From Plenodomus lindquistii (Eukaryota > Ascomycota > Dothideomycetes > Pleosporales > Leptosphaeriaceae): a stretch of DNA of 64,000 nucleotides. The stretch is from contig JANUWI010000002.1 in the NCBI GenBank assembly GCA_025504975.1, positions 2,418,001 to 2,482,000 of the forward strand, written 5' to 3'. A model generated the notes under the pieces. That model did no database searches. It was not told the origin of the DNA and saw only the letters and a program-made list of their open reading frames with translations. Every line of letters begins with the position of its first letter. Positions within the stretch are counted from its first letter, which is position 1. Below, piece by piece: positions 12,677 through 23,828 of the stretch. A program made the translations under genes and the position numbers.

Positions 12677-13088
12677 ACATCTATGCTTCATAAAATAATG
12701 TACATGCTAGAGGGGAAGATGATCCAGACACGATAGCTTTGTTCATCGCAACATTAGGGTTGTCTGCGGATGCTCAACAACATAGTTCACAAGTTCACTT
12801 TAATCATGGCAATACCGAGTGTATGTGTGACGTTGAGACTAGCATGGCGAATGACATTGCCGTGTCGCCACACTTCCAATCCGTCCATTTCGAGTTCCGA
12901 AGCTCCGTATAGCACAATCGTCCGTTCGCTGCACCCCCACTACAAGAGCCCTATCGGCGCTCATGATTTAAGTTATAACATGCGACTCTGGGATACAACT
13001 CTAGTCATCTGTCCCCACTGGCATGCGTGGCCTTTTGCGGCGAAACACGACGACTTGAAGCTGACAGCATAAGCCTGTTCGTATCATC
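12677..13088. other. Short intergenic region
   Basis: Spacer between the B3/B4 gene and the S9 peptidase, holding the peptidase promoter. The open frame 12770-13072 has no recognisable features. Confidence 0.5.
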
Positions 13089-15222
13089 ATGCGCCAACCG
13101 CGTTCATTTGGTGCATGGGACAGTGGCATTAGCCCCGAGATTCTTTCCGGCGAAGTAGTGTCATTGAGCGCTCCCCGTGTCGACGTATGACGTCCTTCGT
13201 CGCTAGTATAAGAGTCGTGGGCTAACGCACAACCAGACCGCCCGGAATCGAATATACTACCTGGAAGCCGATTGCAATGGCCATGGTCGCATTATGCGCA
13301 TAGAAGTCTGCCCTAACCGGAAGATCCTTCCGGACAAGTACAACGTTGGTAGTAGTGTCAATGGATATGGGGGGGGAGCTTTCACTGTTGACTGCGATGG
13401 CCGTGTCGTTTTCGTTGATGGAGTCACAAATGCTGTGAACAGAACAGGAACCGAGACCTACGACGTGGAAACGCTGATACATTCCCGCCATGCCAAGTTT
13501 GCAGACCTGTGTCCGCATCCGAGCTCTGCGTCCTTCATCCTCGCCCTTCGCGAAGAAGAGAGTCCTGGTAAAATACACCCGGATACCAGCATCGTGCTCA
13601 TTGATACCGTGTCAAAAACTCACAAGGTAGTGCAGTCTGGCGCCGACTTCTACTCTCATGCGCGCTTCAGTCCGGACGGTCAACACGTTTGCTGGCTCGA
13701 GTGGAACTTTCCACACATGCAATGGACTGGCGCTATCCTGAAGGTTGCAGAATTCCGCAACTCAGACTTTGTCAATGCACGCCAAGTTGTGAGCGACAGT
13801 GGAGTTGGTCAGCCACGATGGGGAACAAGCGGCACTTTGTACTTTGCCAGCGAGAGATCTGGATACCAGCAGCTCTATGCGGTCTCGCTAGAAAGCAACG
13901 CATCTCGCTGGCTACGCTTCAAAGAATTGGAGCAGTGCGAATTTGCCGGTGCAGAATTCTGGCTTTCGAGGTGAGTGACAAGAACTAGCCGTGCTATGAT
14001 GAATGCTGATATGAGCACCTACAGTCTCACTTACTTTGAGCTCAGTGAGGACAAGATGGTCGCAACTTACACCAGAGATGCTACCAGTTTCGTCGCTGTG
14101 CTTGACTTGGCGACGGGCAAGCACATTGATCTGGATCTTGAGATCAACGACATTGCCTACGATGCCATGCAACGCATCAATGATTACGAATTTCTCGTCA
14201 TTGGCGCTTCGGCGAGCTACCCACCAGCACTCTACCGCATCTCGCTCGATGCTGATACTTATCATGTCAAAAACACCACGGTACTAGCCCAGAGCTTGGA
14301 CATGTACCGCATACCGCGAGGAAGCCTGTCGACGCCGGATCCTTTCCACTTTGCCCGTTCGTCCCCGGACGCAGATACGTCCCCCGCTTTGAAATATGGC
14401 CATGCCTTTGTCATGCTACCAACGAGCCCGTGGTACTGCTCGATACCGGGGCAACTGCCTCCATGTATCGTATTCGCGCACGGCGGCCCGACGAAACATC
14501 ACCGGCCGAGCGTCAATCTCGAGAGCCAGTTCATGACGTCGCGCGGCTTCGCTGTGGTGCTGCTCAACCATGTGGGTTCGACGGGCTACGGTGGCGCCTA
14601 CCGGGACGCTATGAACGGGACGTGGGGTGTCTCAGACGTTCAAGATGCCGTCGACTGTGTCAACGCACTGGTGCAGCACGGCATCGTCGATGGCGCGCGC
14701 ATCGGCATTACGGGCGGCAGCGCCGGCGGATACCTGACGCTGCAGGCCATGTGCACGGCGCCCGACACGTGGGCGGCAGGCATAAGCATCTGCGGCATCT
14801 CCGACATGCGCGCGTTTGCGCGCGACACGCACAAGTTGGAGAGCTGCTACGACCAGGTCCTCGTCCGCGACATTGCGAGCCAAAGGCATGACGGCAACGG
14901 CGTCGACGAGGACGAGGATGCGCTATATGCGGCCCGCAGTCCCGTCACGCACGCGGCCCGGCTTCGCGCGCCGTTGCTGCTGCTGCAGGGCTCCGTCGAC
15001 CCCGTCGTGCTGCCGAACCAGGCCACCATGTTTGACGAGGCGGCAAAACGCCACTTGGACAAGGAAAAGATGAATGGTCTCATCGCGGATGAGGCGGTCA
15101 AGCTTGTCATGTACGACAACGAAGGCCACGGCTTCCATCTAGCAAGCTCCAAGAAGCACAGTTTGGAAGAGCAAGAGGCTTGGTGGCTCAGGTCATTGTG
15201 TGGGAAGAGACATTCGTTGTAG
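13089..15222 (+). CDS. S9-family (prolyl-oligopeptidase-like) peptidase
   Basis: Serine peptidase of the acylaminoacyl/dipeptidyl-peptidase type, probably cytosolic as no signal peptide is seen. Three exons: 13089-13184, 13237-13970, 14025-15222 (introns 52 and 54 nt), 675 aa, usual length. The N-terminal half is beta-propeller-like (WDS-type start, SPDG repeats). The C-terminal alpha/beta hydrolase has the oxyanion HGGP, the nucleophile in GGSAGGY (Ser about 509), Asp about 602 in GSVDPVV and His about 645 in EGHGFH. All three catalytic residues are present, so the enzyme looks intact. It would cleave short peptides; natural substrates are unknown. Confidence 0.93.
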
Positions 15223-15450
15223 ATGCGGCTTTGGCTACGCGGACTCATGTCGATACTTGGGTACAGCCCTTACCCAAGCGGCTTAAATAAATGTGGACAG
15301 TAGCACCCTTGTTTGAAATTTCATTTGCAAACTCTATACAGACTAATCGTGCGATATAAAAACCTATCCTTTACTCTGTTAAGTTCGATACTATTCATAG
15401 ACTGATACCTGAAACAGCATCATATACACCTGCACATTATCAGCCTAGAT

Positions 15451-15723
15451 ATGGAAAACGTCATCGCAGACAGAGTGAAGGAACTCAGCCTTTCGACGAA
15501 AGAAGACCAAGCCGCGTTTGATGAAGTCGAGTTTGAAGCCCGGAACTACTACGCCCCACAGAAACGCACTAATGCCGATGCTTATCTACTACACTTCGTC
15601 CTGCATAACAACAACGACGAGAACTGCGTCAAGATTCTCCAAGCAGTGGTGCCTGTCTTGGCAGCGATTGACAATCCTGAGGATGCGCGCCTACTTAGCG
15701 CGAAGCGCGTCATGCCTGCCTAG
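15451..15723 (+). CDS. Small hypothetical protein, 90 aa
   Basis: Single open frame of 90 codons, rich in acidic and helical residues, with no signal peptide, membrane segment or motif I recognise. Its codon use resembles the neighbouring genes and it begins shortly after a pyrimidine-rich, CA-repeat-like leader. It could be a real small gene or a chance frame. Confidence 0.4.
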   Translation: MENVIADRVKELSLSTKEDQAAFDEVEFEARNYYAPQKRTNADAYLLHFVLHNNNDENCVKILQAVVPVLAAIDNPEDARLLSAKRVMPA

Positions 15724-16734
15724 AATACCGAGAACAGTGCGCAGCTGAAGTGACAGCGCATCAAAGACATGGCTATGCTAATCTCGTGCTCTGAGAAACA
15801 AAGATTGGTTGCGGAGTTAGGGGCTCGATTAACGCCGCCAGATTCAGGTCTAGTGATTGATCTGATCTATCGTGGAAAGAATGATTTCTAAGTACTTTCT
15901 ATAAAGTATACTTGAGTAAGGTAGGCATAGCTACATCTACCTGAGAAAATACAATAATCTTTCGCGAGTAACTTTGGCTCAAATCGACTTAAGATTAGGA
16001 GTTATAATCAATGGAAGAGGCCTCACTCAAGATGATTATTAGTCCTCGGAAGGCTTGGCCCCCAAATGTTGTTTCTTGTCGAGTTCTGTGATCGTAATCC
16101 TAGCTGTGACAATGGTCTGCGACCCCCATCTGATCCCAGCTATGACATGTGTCGCCTGTACTTCAAATCGCCTTGGTGTTAAGATAATCTACCGTGAGTC
16201 GATCCACGAATAGAGTTTTAAACTTGGGTTTGCTTTTGCAATTGGTCGAGATATGACGTGCATGAGCTATGTTCTGGTTCTTGCAAACGTAATCCGCAGC
16301 TAGGTCGGCTTTGGTCAATTTAGACACCAGACTAAGTGAAACATCTGCAGTGATGTCCAGAATGGAGAGTCTGTCCGTTAAGGTATCTGATCTAGCGTAC
16401 TTGTAGATTAGTCCTGGGGTGTCGTTAACCTTCAACGCCTCCGCTGGTAGGCCTTTTCATCTTATGATGGACTTTTGTAAGACGCAGTAAGAGCGAGCAT
16501 TATAGAGATAGCCTAGCCTTTCTGACTGGCCCAAAGCGGCGCGTACATCTTCCGAAATGCTCTGTTCAGCCATCATGACTATTTGCTTAGGCATGGATTG
16601 CATGGAAAGAGTGTTAAAGCTAATCTTACAGCTCTGGAGATTTCGAAAGCAGCGGGCTAGATTGCGGACGCGACGAAAGTCTTTTATCTCACATTGATAG
16701 CTGTGCGAAGATTTGAACTACGTATGGTGGGTGG

Positions 16735-16869
16735 AGCTGATTGGGTGATGTTTAGCTGGAAGCCACTAGAACCTTATGTTTCTTCCTAAATAGTTGCGCG
16801 CATGTCTGAATTGTGGGCAGTGTGGGGGCGGTCAGGTGGTGTTCAGCTGGATGCCAATAGGACTATAAT
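16735..16869. repeat. Degenerate direct repeat
   Basis: Two copies about 90 bp apart share the GGTG(A/G)TGTT(T/C)AGCTGGA core followed by GCCA and ACTA blocks. Several differences are C/T transitions, as expected from repeat-induced point mutation or simple decay. Confidence 0.45.
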
Positions 16870-17099
16870 AGTAGTAATATCAATAAGAAAAAATTGTATA
16901 TTTTAATTTTTATGACACTATAAACTTAATATAAAGAATAGAGACTAATATTATTGAGCAAAAAGTGAATTATCTAATGCTACAAGCTAATCTATTATCT
17001 AGTTGTAGTAGCTAATCTAAAAAGCCTGTTCTAGGCGATGTTAATAGCGATGCACAATCTTAGTACGCGGTGATCCTTGGTTACTTGTGAACTAGTCTA

Positions 17100-17760
17100 C
17101 TGACATTACGCACCCACCTGGGTGAGACCCGCCATCTTTGGTGGAGGCAGGACGTCCCAAAGGGGGGACGGCTGTTATCCGATACCCGCGCAACCAGCCA
17201 ACCCTTCCGGGGTTGCGGGTCTTATATTTAACAGATCGGGGCTAGTCGATGTTGGGAGCCCCATGCCCAGGAGATTAGGACCCATGGTGCCCATCCCCCA
17301 CAATATGCTGCAGCCGAAGCAAGAGCGAAAAAGACCTCCAGTTGTCCATAGCGGATGCTGTCGGACCTGTGTCGGATGGCCATCCTACCGGGAAAAAGTA
17401 ACCTACCTAAAGGAGCACAAGCGCCACGCAACTAAGCCTAGGCAAAAAACATCAACCTTCATCACTTTATAAAACACCTTTGTGGGAAAATAAAAAGAGA
17501 AGCTTTTTTATAAGTTTTTTTCTTTACGCGTCCCTGCAGGGCTATTTAAAACTCTGTCTAGGGTTTTTAGTTAGGCAGGAGCGTTGCTTAGGCATCGCTA
17601 ACGCTCAGTGCTGCGCGCACCCCAGCCCTAAGGTGAGGCTCCTGCGTAAAGGCTTGGCTGCAGGTTACTTATACTCGAATAGGTAGGGGGGGTGCGTTCT
17701 AATTCTGTAGGGGGGTGCCCATTATTTTTCCCCACCCACCGTAGGAATTGGTGATCACCA
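17100..17760. repeat. Probable mobile-element remnant (unclassified)
   Basis: Composition shifts sharply from AT-rich flanks to a block with runs such as GGGGGGG and CCCCACCC. Tracts related to GCACCCACC appear near its start and, in reverse, GGGGGGTGCG near its end (17690), hinting at imperfect terminal inverted repeats. No transposase is visible. Confidence 0.3.
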
Positions 17761-17820
17761 AGTAAGCTAGTAGAAGGCCCGACACTGTCTAATCCAATCG
17801 TGGAAGCTCAAGGTAATCTA

Positions 17821-18124
17821 CTGTGGTATACCGCAAAAGTACTCCATGTGGGGGGCTTACGCAACCTCGGGTATTTGTCTGAAGCTATACGTATATTATC
17901 TAGAGCTATACTAGATATAGGTAATATAGTATTTTTCTAGAACTTTCTTCTTTTTCTTTTGCGATAGGTATAAATTAAATCTAACCCCCTCTCTAGATAC
18001 AAATTATTAGGCTTGTAATAAGCTTGTATTTAACCTCGCTACGTAGCTTTGGAGATATCACCACGCAGCTTTCTAAACCTCTGTACACAGGGCCCACATG
18101 GAGTACTTTTGCGGTACACCATAG
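17821..18124. mobile_element. MITE with TA target duplication
   Basis: Terminal inverted repeats of about 32 bp (17821-17852 and 18093-18124) match with two mismatches. Both contain ACCGCAAAAGTACTCCATGT or its complement. The 304 bp element is flanked by TA at 17819-17820 and 18125-18126, as expected for a Tc1/mariner-type non-autonomous element. The interior is AT-rich with no coding capacity. Confidence 0.85.
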
Positions 18125-18126
18125 TA

Positions 18127-19720
18127 TGCAACCAATCTTATCAATTAGTCACGATTCAATCGGGCCTTCAATTTGTCACCAAACCTGATCGAGGCTTTCA
18201 GGTAATCTGATCAAGGCGTCCGCGATCCTTGGCAAATACTCACGGAGTCACCTCCGCGTCAGCTGTTTGAAGTGAGAGAACAACAGAACGCTCTCTTCAG
18301 CCCTTTCATGCTTTGTAGCTCAACGCCTAAAACTTATCTCTATGCGCTCACCTAGGAAAGGAAAAACATTAGAAGAATTTGAATTGATGTATGATCTAGG
18401 GGCGGTTTTGGGTGAGAAAACGCGATATTCGGCATTGTTCTAAATTCCGGCTGTTCCGTTTTCTTTCCAACCTGCAGTACTCATCCTACAGTATTACCTC
18501 ATGTCTACAACACGCTATATAAAGCACTCTCTCCGGAAGCTATTATTGGTGAGAGCAAGGTTGACAGGCTTAACGCCAGCGCCGCCTTCCACGATTCCAA
18601 GATCAAGTGACTTGCTTGTTGCTGGCTGTGCTCATCGTTGCCTCTGCTGGCTTCCTTGCTTCGTGACGCATGGATGAGTTTACTCACAGATAATGAGCAA
18701 ATTCCACCGATCTCGACAGATTCAAGGCCAAACTCAGGAGCATGTCACTAGACGCTGCATACTCGCTCGACAGCCAACGACCACTGGTGAACGTACGTGA
18801 TATACTTCAATCTAACACTTGCTGGTGGTAAGTAACGCGGTCTGTTCCTATGTCTTTTCCGCATGTGTGACATGGACGTTGAACGCTGTTCCTGCCGCGG
18901 CCAGAAACAGTCTGCAATAGTGATGTTCCGGATATCCATGGGTGTATCCAAGGAATTTTGATCGTATACCGGCCACATCAAGGCGCGCACAGAAATCTAG
19001 GAGGGTAGTCGAGGCTTGAAAGGGGAAAGCAACCGTGCAGGTACTGTATCCGACATCCGAAGTGTGCATAGGACATATCAATAATCAAGAGAACTGCAAC
19101 ACTCTTTGTTCATTGAATTGCCGCTAGTACTAATGTCAGCAAGCAATAGTGTATAGGCTGGTCAGCAACCAATCATGATTGAACAGATTGCTTGCTTGCT
19201 TGGTAAATAGCCAAGCAAGCAAACCCAATCCGAAGGTTAGAAAATAGCCAATGAAATTAATCATAAACCGTGAGATTCATTGCTTGATTGGTTGAATTGA
19301 GTACATTGCAAAGGGGTATCTGATACTACCTCTATTGTGCTTACAGCAACGATGCAAACGATATGTTTTGGTCATGGCCACCGAACGCGAGCAGCCACTT
19401 AGCTAAGATTAAGTAATCCTCCATTTCTAGCACACGTACACAGTGAGGCGCACAAGGCCTGAGCTGGTCCTTCTACACCGCTTCGAAGACACGTCGGACC
19501 GAAAATCTATCTTGCCTTACCAGATCGCCGGGCAGATTAAATGTAATATTGGCCGCTTTGTATCATAGTTCACGTAGGTAACGCAATAGATATGCAATTA
19601 AATATGTACCCTTAACTAATCAAATCTATAGCCCCACTCAGATGCTGTTGTTTTAAGGCGAAGAGATACCTAATCTCTGCTCGAATTTTCTGCACTCTTA
19701 GCTACGCTCTTAGTCTAAAC
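18127..19720. other. Gene-poor region upstream of the Zn2Cys6 gene
   Basis: About 1.6 kb without a supported gene, containing the regulator's promoter and, at 19166-19294, a small inverted-repeat structure. Short frames at 18505-19081 (minus) lack protein-like features. Confidence 0.5.
19166..19294. repeat. Inverted-repeat structure with inner hairpin
   Basis: CAACCAATCA at 19166-19175 is matched by TGATTGGTTG at 19285-19294. Inside, a 12 bp stem around GCTTGCTTGG/CCAAGCAAGC (19192-19222) encloses a 7 nt loop. It could be a tiny degraded MITE or an extruding hairpin. Confidence 0.4.
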
Positions 19721-22150
19721 ATGAAAACTTACAAGCGTCGTCCTGGGGCCTGTGAAGTTTGTCAGAACAAAAAATTGAAATGTACCAGACCAAGATCCCG
19801 CTTGAATAAGAGCTCTGCTAACATCGTGAAGGTAATGGAGAAAAGCCCAGCTGTGACAATTGCGCGGTACGAACACCTTTACCGAGCCTTACTCCCAGAA
19901 CTTAACCATGTTCGATACTCATGCCCTCTTTTGCAGTCAAACGGATATCAATGCCGCTATCTGCCATCGAAGAAGCGAGGAAGACCAAGTATGTCCGAAG
20001 AATTGCGTTCGTCGTAGTGTGCTCTGGCTTATACGTTCAAGGAACCACCATGCTGCCAAAAAATTCTGGATCACCTGACTCGCTTGTGGTATCATATCAA
20101 AAGTCACCCGTACAGAGCAGCATCGAAGACCCATTCTTGGCATCCCTTTGCACGCTTTCGAACACCGTTCGCACGGATACTACTCAAGGCAATCATGTGC
20201 ATGAATCACTACTTCCAGAACTCGAATTCGATTTGGAAATGCTTGCTGATCCTCGGTTAAGCAATGAAGCTGATGTAGACTCTAATTTTCTGTTTGACCT
20301 ACATAGCTGCAGTAACCTGAATGATCACTGCTCAGATCTAATACCTCCGGCACTCACAAACTCAAAGCTCCACCCCAAAAGTCTATTCTTGCGTAAGCAT
20401 CTTCCCATCTTAGGATCGCACGTGCTCAGTCCAGTCCAGCTCCGTATGATTCCACCGACTTCTCGAGTGTGTCTACTTTGTCACGCATCATCGCGCACAA
20501 TCGAAATTGCGGTGTCATCTCGAAAAGCATGGAGAAGATACTTTTGCGGGCGCTGCCCAAAAAAGCTCCTTTAGATAGGACAGTCCCACAACCCTGCCCT
20601 GACGTTTCCCCATGCTCGACCGATCCAGAGCAGTTACGGAGTTGCCTGAAAGGTAAGTATTCTTGTCAGACACGATCGGTCCAGGTAAATTCTCTAACTT
20701 GAACCTGCATCAGTATTCCAGGACCGATTTTACCTGTACGACAATGTCCGCGTCGGATCTCACCGAGGTGCTGCTGACGTTTGTTTGCTTGTATAGGGAC
20801 GCCGTCTACATAGGGCGCAACACCTTGTGCAGGATCTTCGAAGAAATTCTGCCTTCTAAGGCCAGTGATGCCGTCGATACAGCGCTCGTGTACGGAGCCG
20901 TTGCTACGGGAGCTCAGCTCAAGTGGCTTGATGGAATGCGGAACACCAACGACGAGCACATAAAGCTGATTGCATCACAGTACTATCATGCAGCTCTCGC
21001 TCAGGTCGAACTTCACTGGAGGGGAGATTTCTCAGTCAAAAAATTTCAGGTGCGCCTTGCGTCTGCTAAGATCCTGTCTGCGCCTGCTTCTCTTGCTGAC
21101 TGAACCGTCCAATAGGGCCTTATTACGCTGGTACAGCCCTAAAGCCCCTAAAAAAATCATTCCAAAATGCTCTGCTGACCAAACAAAGCTGATCTTCGCG
21201 TCTCGGTGGATGCCCGGGGATTTGAACAAACTCCTTGCCGATACAGTAGCGTGTGCGCAAGGCCTCCTGCTGAACAATCGGAAGGCCATCACAGAGTTGT
21301 GTTGCTCTCAAGAAGAAGAGGGCCTAATCATCTGTGGTTTTTGGATGCTTTACGCTATCGAGAAGCCCTACCGCATGCGGATGGGGCAACCTTCTGTCAG
21401 CAATTCCGTGAGACTTCCTTATGCATTGTGCTAACAACTTCATACAGGCTATCGACGACGACGCCATCAACCACAATCCCGAGGAGCTTCAGGACGACCT
21501 TATTGACAATGCAGAGCCGTTTGCAATGGCGTGCTACTTTGCTCGCCTTTGTTCTTTTGCCATGCGTCAGCTATATACTCGAGAAGGCCAGATGTCGACA
21601 ACCTCACGCGTGCAGAACATCATCGAAATGCTAAGGTCCTATCTTACGACGTGGAACGAGATGATGCCGACAATATCTTACGCAGCATCGCCTACCGATT
21701 CTAGAGCTCTGTCATTACAGGCTATGAAAATCCGCTCATTCGAACTGCTTCTGTGTACCAACGGCTTCTGGTTCTCTAGGCCTGACGGATGCGAAGATGT
21801 CGAGATACAAAATGACTGCTCCAGAACCATACTCAAGTCGGCAGAAGAGGTGCTTAGCCTCCTTATTGAAATCAACCCTCAAGTCGTGCGTGTAGATTGG
21901 TATTGATCACAAATTCGACGTCTGTTTCTCAAGTCTTAATCCGTGCGATAGGTCACTCATTTATACCTCGATCTTGGCGTACTGCAGCCTCGCCATATTC
22001 ATAGAGCAGTCACTCAATAAGCATGGCATGATAAGATTGCTTGGTTCTGCCCTTGGTGTTTTCGCTCGGTTGTCTACTTTTTCAAACGAGGCCTTTGATA
22101 CTATTAATGCGGTATTTACCGAATCACAACATTCGTTAACAGTGCCTTAG
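19721..22150 (+). CDS. Zn2Cys6 transcription factor, likely cluster regulator
   Basis: Nuclear DNA-binding regulator. Eleven exons fit: 19721-19781, 19832-19866, 19937-19988, 20042-20392, 20440-20652, 20714-20735, 20797-21049, 21116-21130, 21189-21395, 21448-21899, 21952-22150; 1860 nt, 619 aa, in phase throughout. The first three exons assemble a classic binuclear zinc cluster (CEVC, KLKC, PSCDNC, YQC spacing) followed by a basic KKRGRP stretch. The middle homology region is recognisable (GFWMLYAIEKP, then a GQPS segment before IDDDAI). Two exons are very small (22 and 15 nt), but donors, acceptors and branch sites (CTGAC, CTAAC) support them. First gene of the RiPP cluster; its CGG-type binding preference would suit the motifs seen upstream of the other genes. 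Confidence 0.85.
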
Positions 22151-23353
22151 TGGTGCTAAAAGCTACGTTTGACTTATAGCTCTACAATAGCGCTTAGTAA
22201 GAGTTTTAGTTAAATTAGTGTTAGATTAAAATTTTAACTTTAGAGTCCTATATATGTTTTAAGAGTAAAAAGTAGCAAAGACTAAAAAGTTATAATAAAT
22301 AATATAAATAGAGTAGTATACAAAGTATATAGATATTATTCTATATATAAAGTATTAAAATTCTAAAATCTAGTAGTTTCTATAGCTATGAAAAGTAAAT
22401 AGATAATATATATATTAATAATACTCAAATTTGTATAAGTCTCAAAATGGTTTAGCTTTTAGGTGATTGCGCGGGCCCTGCTCGCTGCCGCTGTGTTAGT
22501 GGCAGAAGGGCGGCCGGAAAGACGAGGGCAGGCTCAACAAGAAGTGCACAGTAGAGTACATGTACCTGGAGTAGGTGTAGAGAAGGCGATTATCGCAGCC
22601 TCGACAGCGGCTGTGGCGCCACCAGTGCTGCTGCATGCTGCGAGTGCTCTCTGGCAAGGGCTGTTCAAGTTTGCTTCCGCTGCACTCCCAAGCAGTTGTA
22701 CGCCCACTTCGGGATCGATGACACTATTTGTTCATTATTGCAGGTACCAGAAAGTGGAGCGAGTTCGCGCCTAATGGTGGTAAGTATGTGTTTATCGTAC
22801 GATGTGAGGAGAATGAATAGAGCAGTTGTGACTATTGTGATGTTGATAAACCGAAGGCATGTGCTGAGGCTCAAATTTGTGTCTAGAACATGGCAAAATA
22901 TCATCAAACATGCGCTTTCGCTCTTTGGGCCGATCCCTGTCACTTTGTCAGTTCCTAGAGGCCTTCACATCTCCGAACAAGCGCAGAACAGTGTGCAAGC
23001 GTTACTGAGTACCTTCAAGTCACTACGTTAAGTCGTGATTAGTAGCACGTGATTGTTATAGCAGAGGGCAGCGCAAGTAGCTCAGACTATAGCGTACACA
23101 GAGACTGGATTCATACTAATGAGTGTGGCTAGTTGGAAGTACACGAAAGGAGAGTGGACGGCCACAGTGTACGCGGGGTTTTCTACATACAGGGTGCGGT
23201 TAGGGCTCAGTGATATGGGGGAGCAAAGCCGAAATTCCCAGAGGTTCACTTGGACAAACATACAAGAGAGCTCGCATTCAACCTTTGCCGATGTGCGGGA
23301 CATAAAGGATCCACCGACTATGGTATAGCGCCCAGTGCGAGCGGCTCTGCAAT
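22151..23353. other. Region between regulator and precursor gene
   Basis: Strongly AT-rich at 22150-22455, then a GC-rich island at about 22460-22690, then mixed sequence. No family features in any frame; the frame 22463-22774 is low-complexity Ala/Val-rich and probably non-coding. Confidence 0.45.
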
Positions 23354-23828
23354 CTACTCGGAGTCGCGAGCAGTTACATCTGCAATCTTCGCCTTGGAGT
23401 ATCCGTTGCCCTGAGGGTCACGGGCCGCCACATCTGCAATCTTCGCCTTGGAGTATCCGTTGCCTTGTGGATCACGGGCCGCCACATCTGCAATCTTCGC
23501 CTTGGAGTATCCGTTGCCTTGTGGATCACGGGCCGCCACATCTGCAATCTTCGCCTTGGAGTATCCGTTGCCCTGAGGGTCACGGGCCGCCACATCTGCA
23601 ATTTTCGCCTTGGAGTATCCGTTGCCCTGAGGGTCACGGGCTGCTACATCTGCAATCTTCGCTTTAGAGTAGCCATTTCCCTGGGGGTCGCGGGGAGCTA
23701 CGTCTATAGACTTTGAGCAATGCTTTTGTTCATAATACGAGCGAAGACTTACTCCCATCGAGAAAGGGCATAGCGATTCCACCCCATGATAGGGACAGGA
23801 GAATGAGCAGTGTGTGCTGAGCTTTCAT
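23354..23828 (-). CDS. Repeat-containing secreted peptide precursor (putative RiPP precursor)
   Basis: Two exons, 23828-23753 and 23703-23354 (49 nt intron, donor GTAAGT), giving 141 aa. Residues 1-19 form a signal peptide (hydrophobic TLLILLSLSW core, cleavage probably after GIA). The rest is six tandem 18-residue units, ARDPQGNGYSKAKIADVA, ending TARDSE. Differences between units at DNA level are almost all synonymous. The build (signal peptide plus identical repeats, each with one Tyr) matches fungal dikaritin/ustiloxin-type RiPP precursors. Unlike those it lacks KR sites between units; cleavage would have to use Arg or Lys singly. Divergent from a UstYa oxidase gene, which strongly supports the RiPP reading. 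A structural repeat protein is the alternative. Confidence 0.8.
23368..23700 (-). repeat. 54 bp tandem coding repeat, six copies
   Basis: Six head-to-tail copies of a 54 bp unit, in frame, encoding the 18-residue repeat of the precursor. Two synonymous versions of the Asp-Pro-Gln codons alternate (GACCCTCAG and GATCCACAA). The copy nearest the signal peptide is the most diverged, mainly at third positions. Confidence 0.95.

Larger units (their letters stand above)
15724..17818. other. Gene-poor, repeat-bearing region
   Basis: No supported gene. AT-rich around 16860-17040, then an abruptly GC-richer block (17100-17760) with homopolymer G/C runs that looks like a mobile-element remnant. A degenerate 43 bp direct repeat occurs at 16735-16776 and 16826-16869. 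The frames 16163-16435 (minus) and 17122-17472 (plus) have no protein-like features. Confidence 0.55.

Noticed and set aside
12770..13072. Open frame of 100 codons as a gene
   Set aside because: Sits in the S9 peptidase promoter, without motif or splice support.
17122..17472. Open frame of 116 codons as a gene
   Set aside because: Lies in a repeat-like block with homopolymers and lacks protein-like composition.
20700..21190. Apparent frameshifts making the Zn2Cys6 gene a pseudogene
   Set aside because: Two extra introns with proper borders restore one open frame, and the C-terminal exon is intact.
22463..22774. Open frame of 103 codons as a gene
   Set aside because: Composition is driven by a GC-rich island; no signal, motif or splice support.
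23060..23090. tRNA-like GTAGCTCAG stretch
   Set aside because: No acceptor stem or anticodon arm can be formed around it.
23368..23700. Possible CRISPR-like or satellite repeat
   Set aside because: Units are head-to-tail without spacers, in frame, and vary at synonymous sites behind a signal peptide, so it is a coding repeat in a eukaryote.
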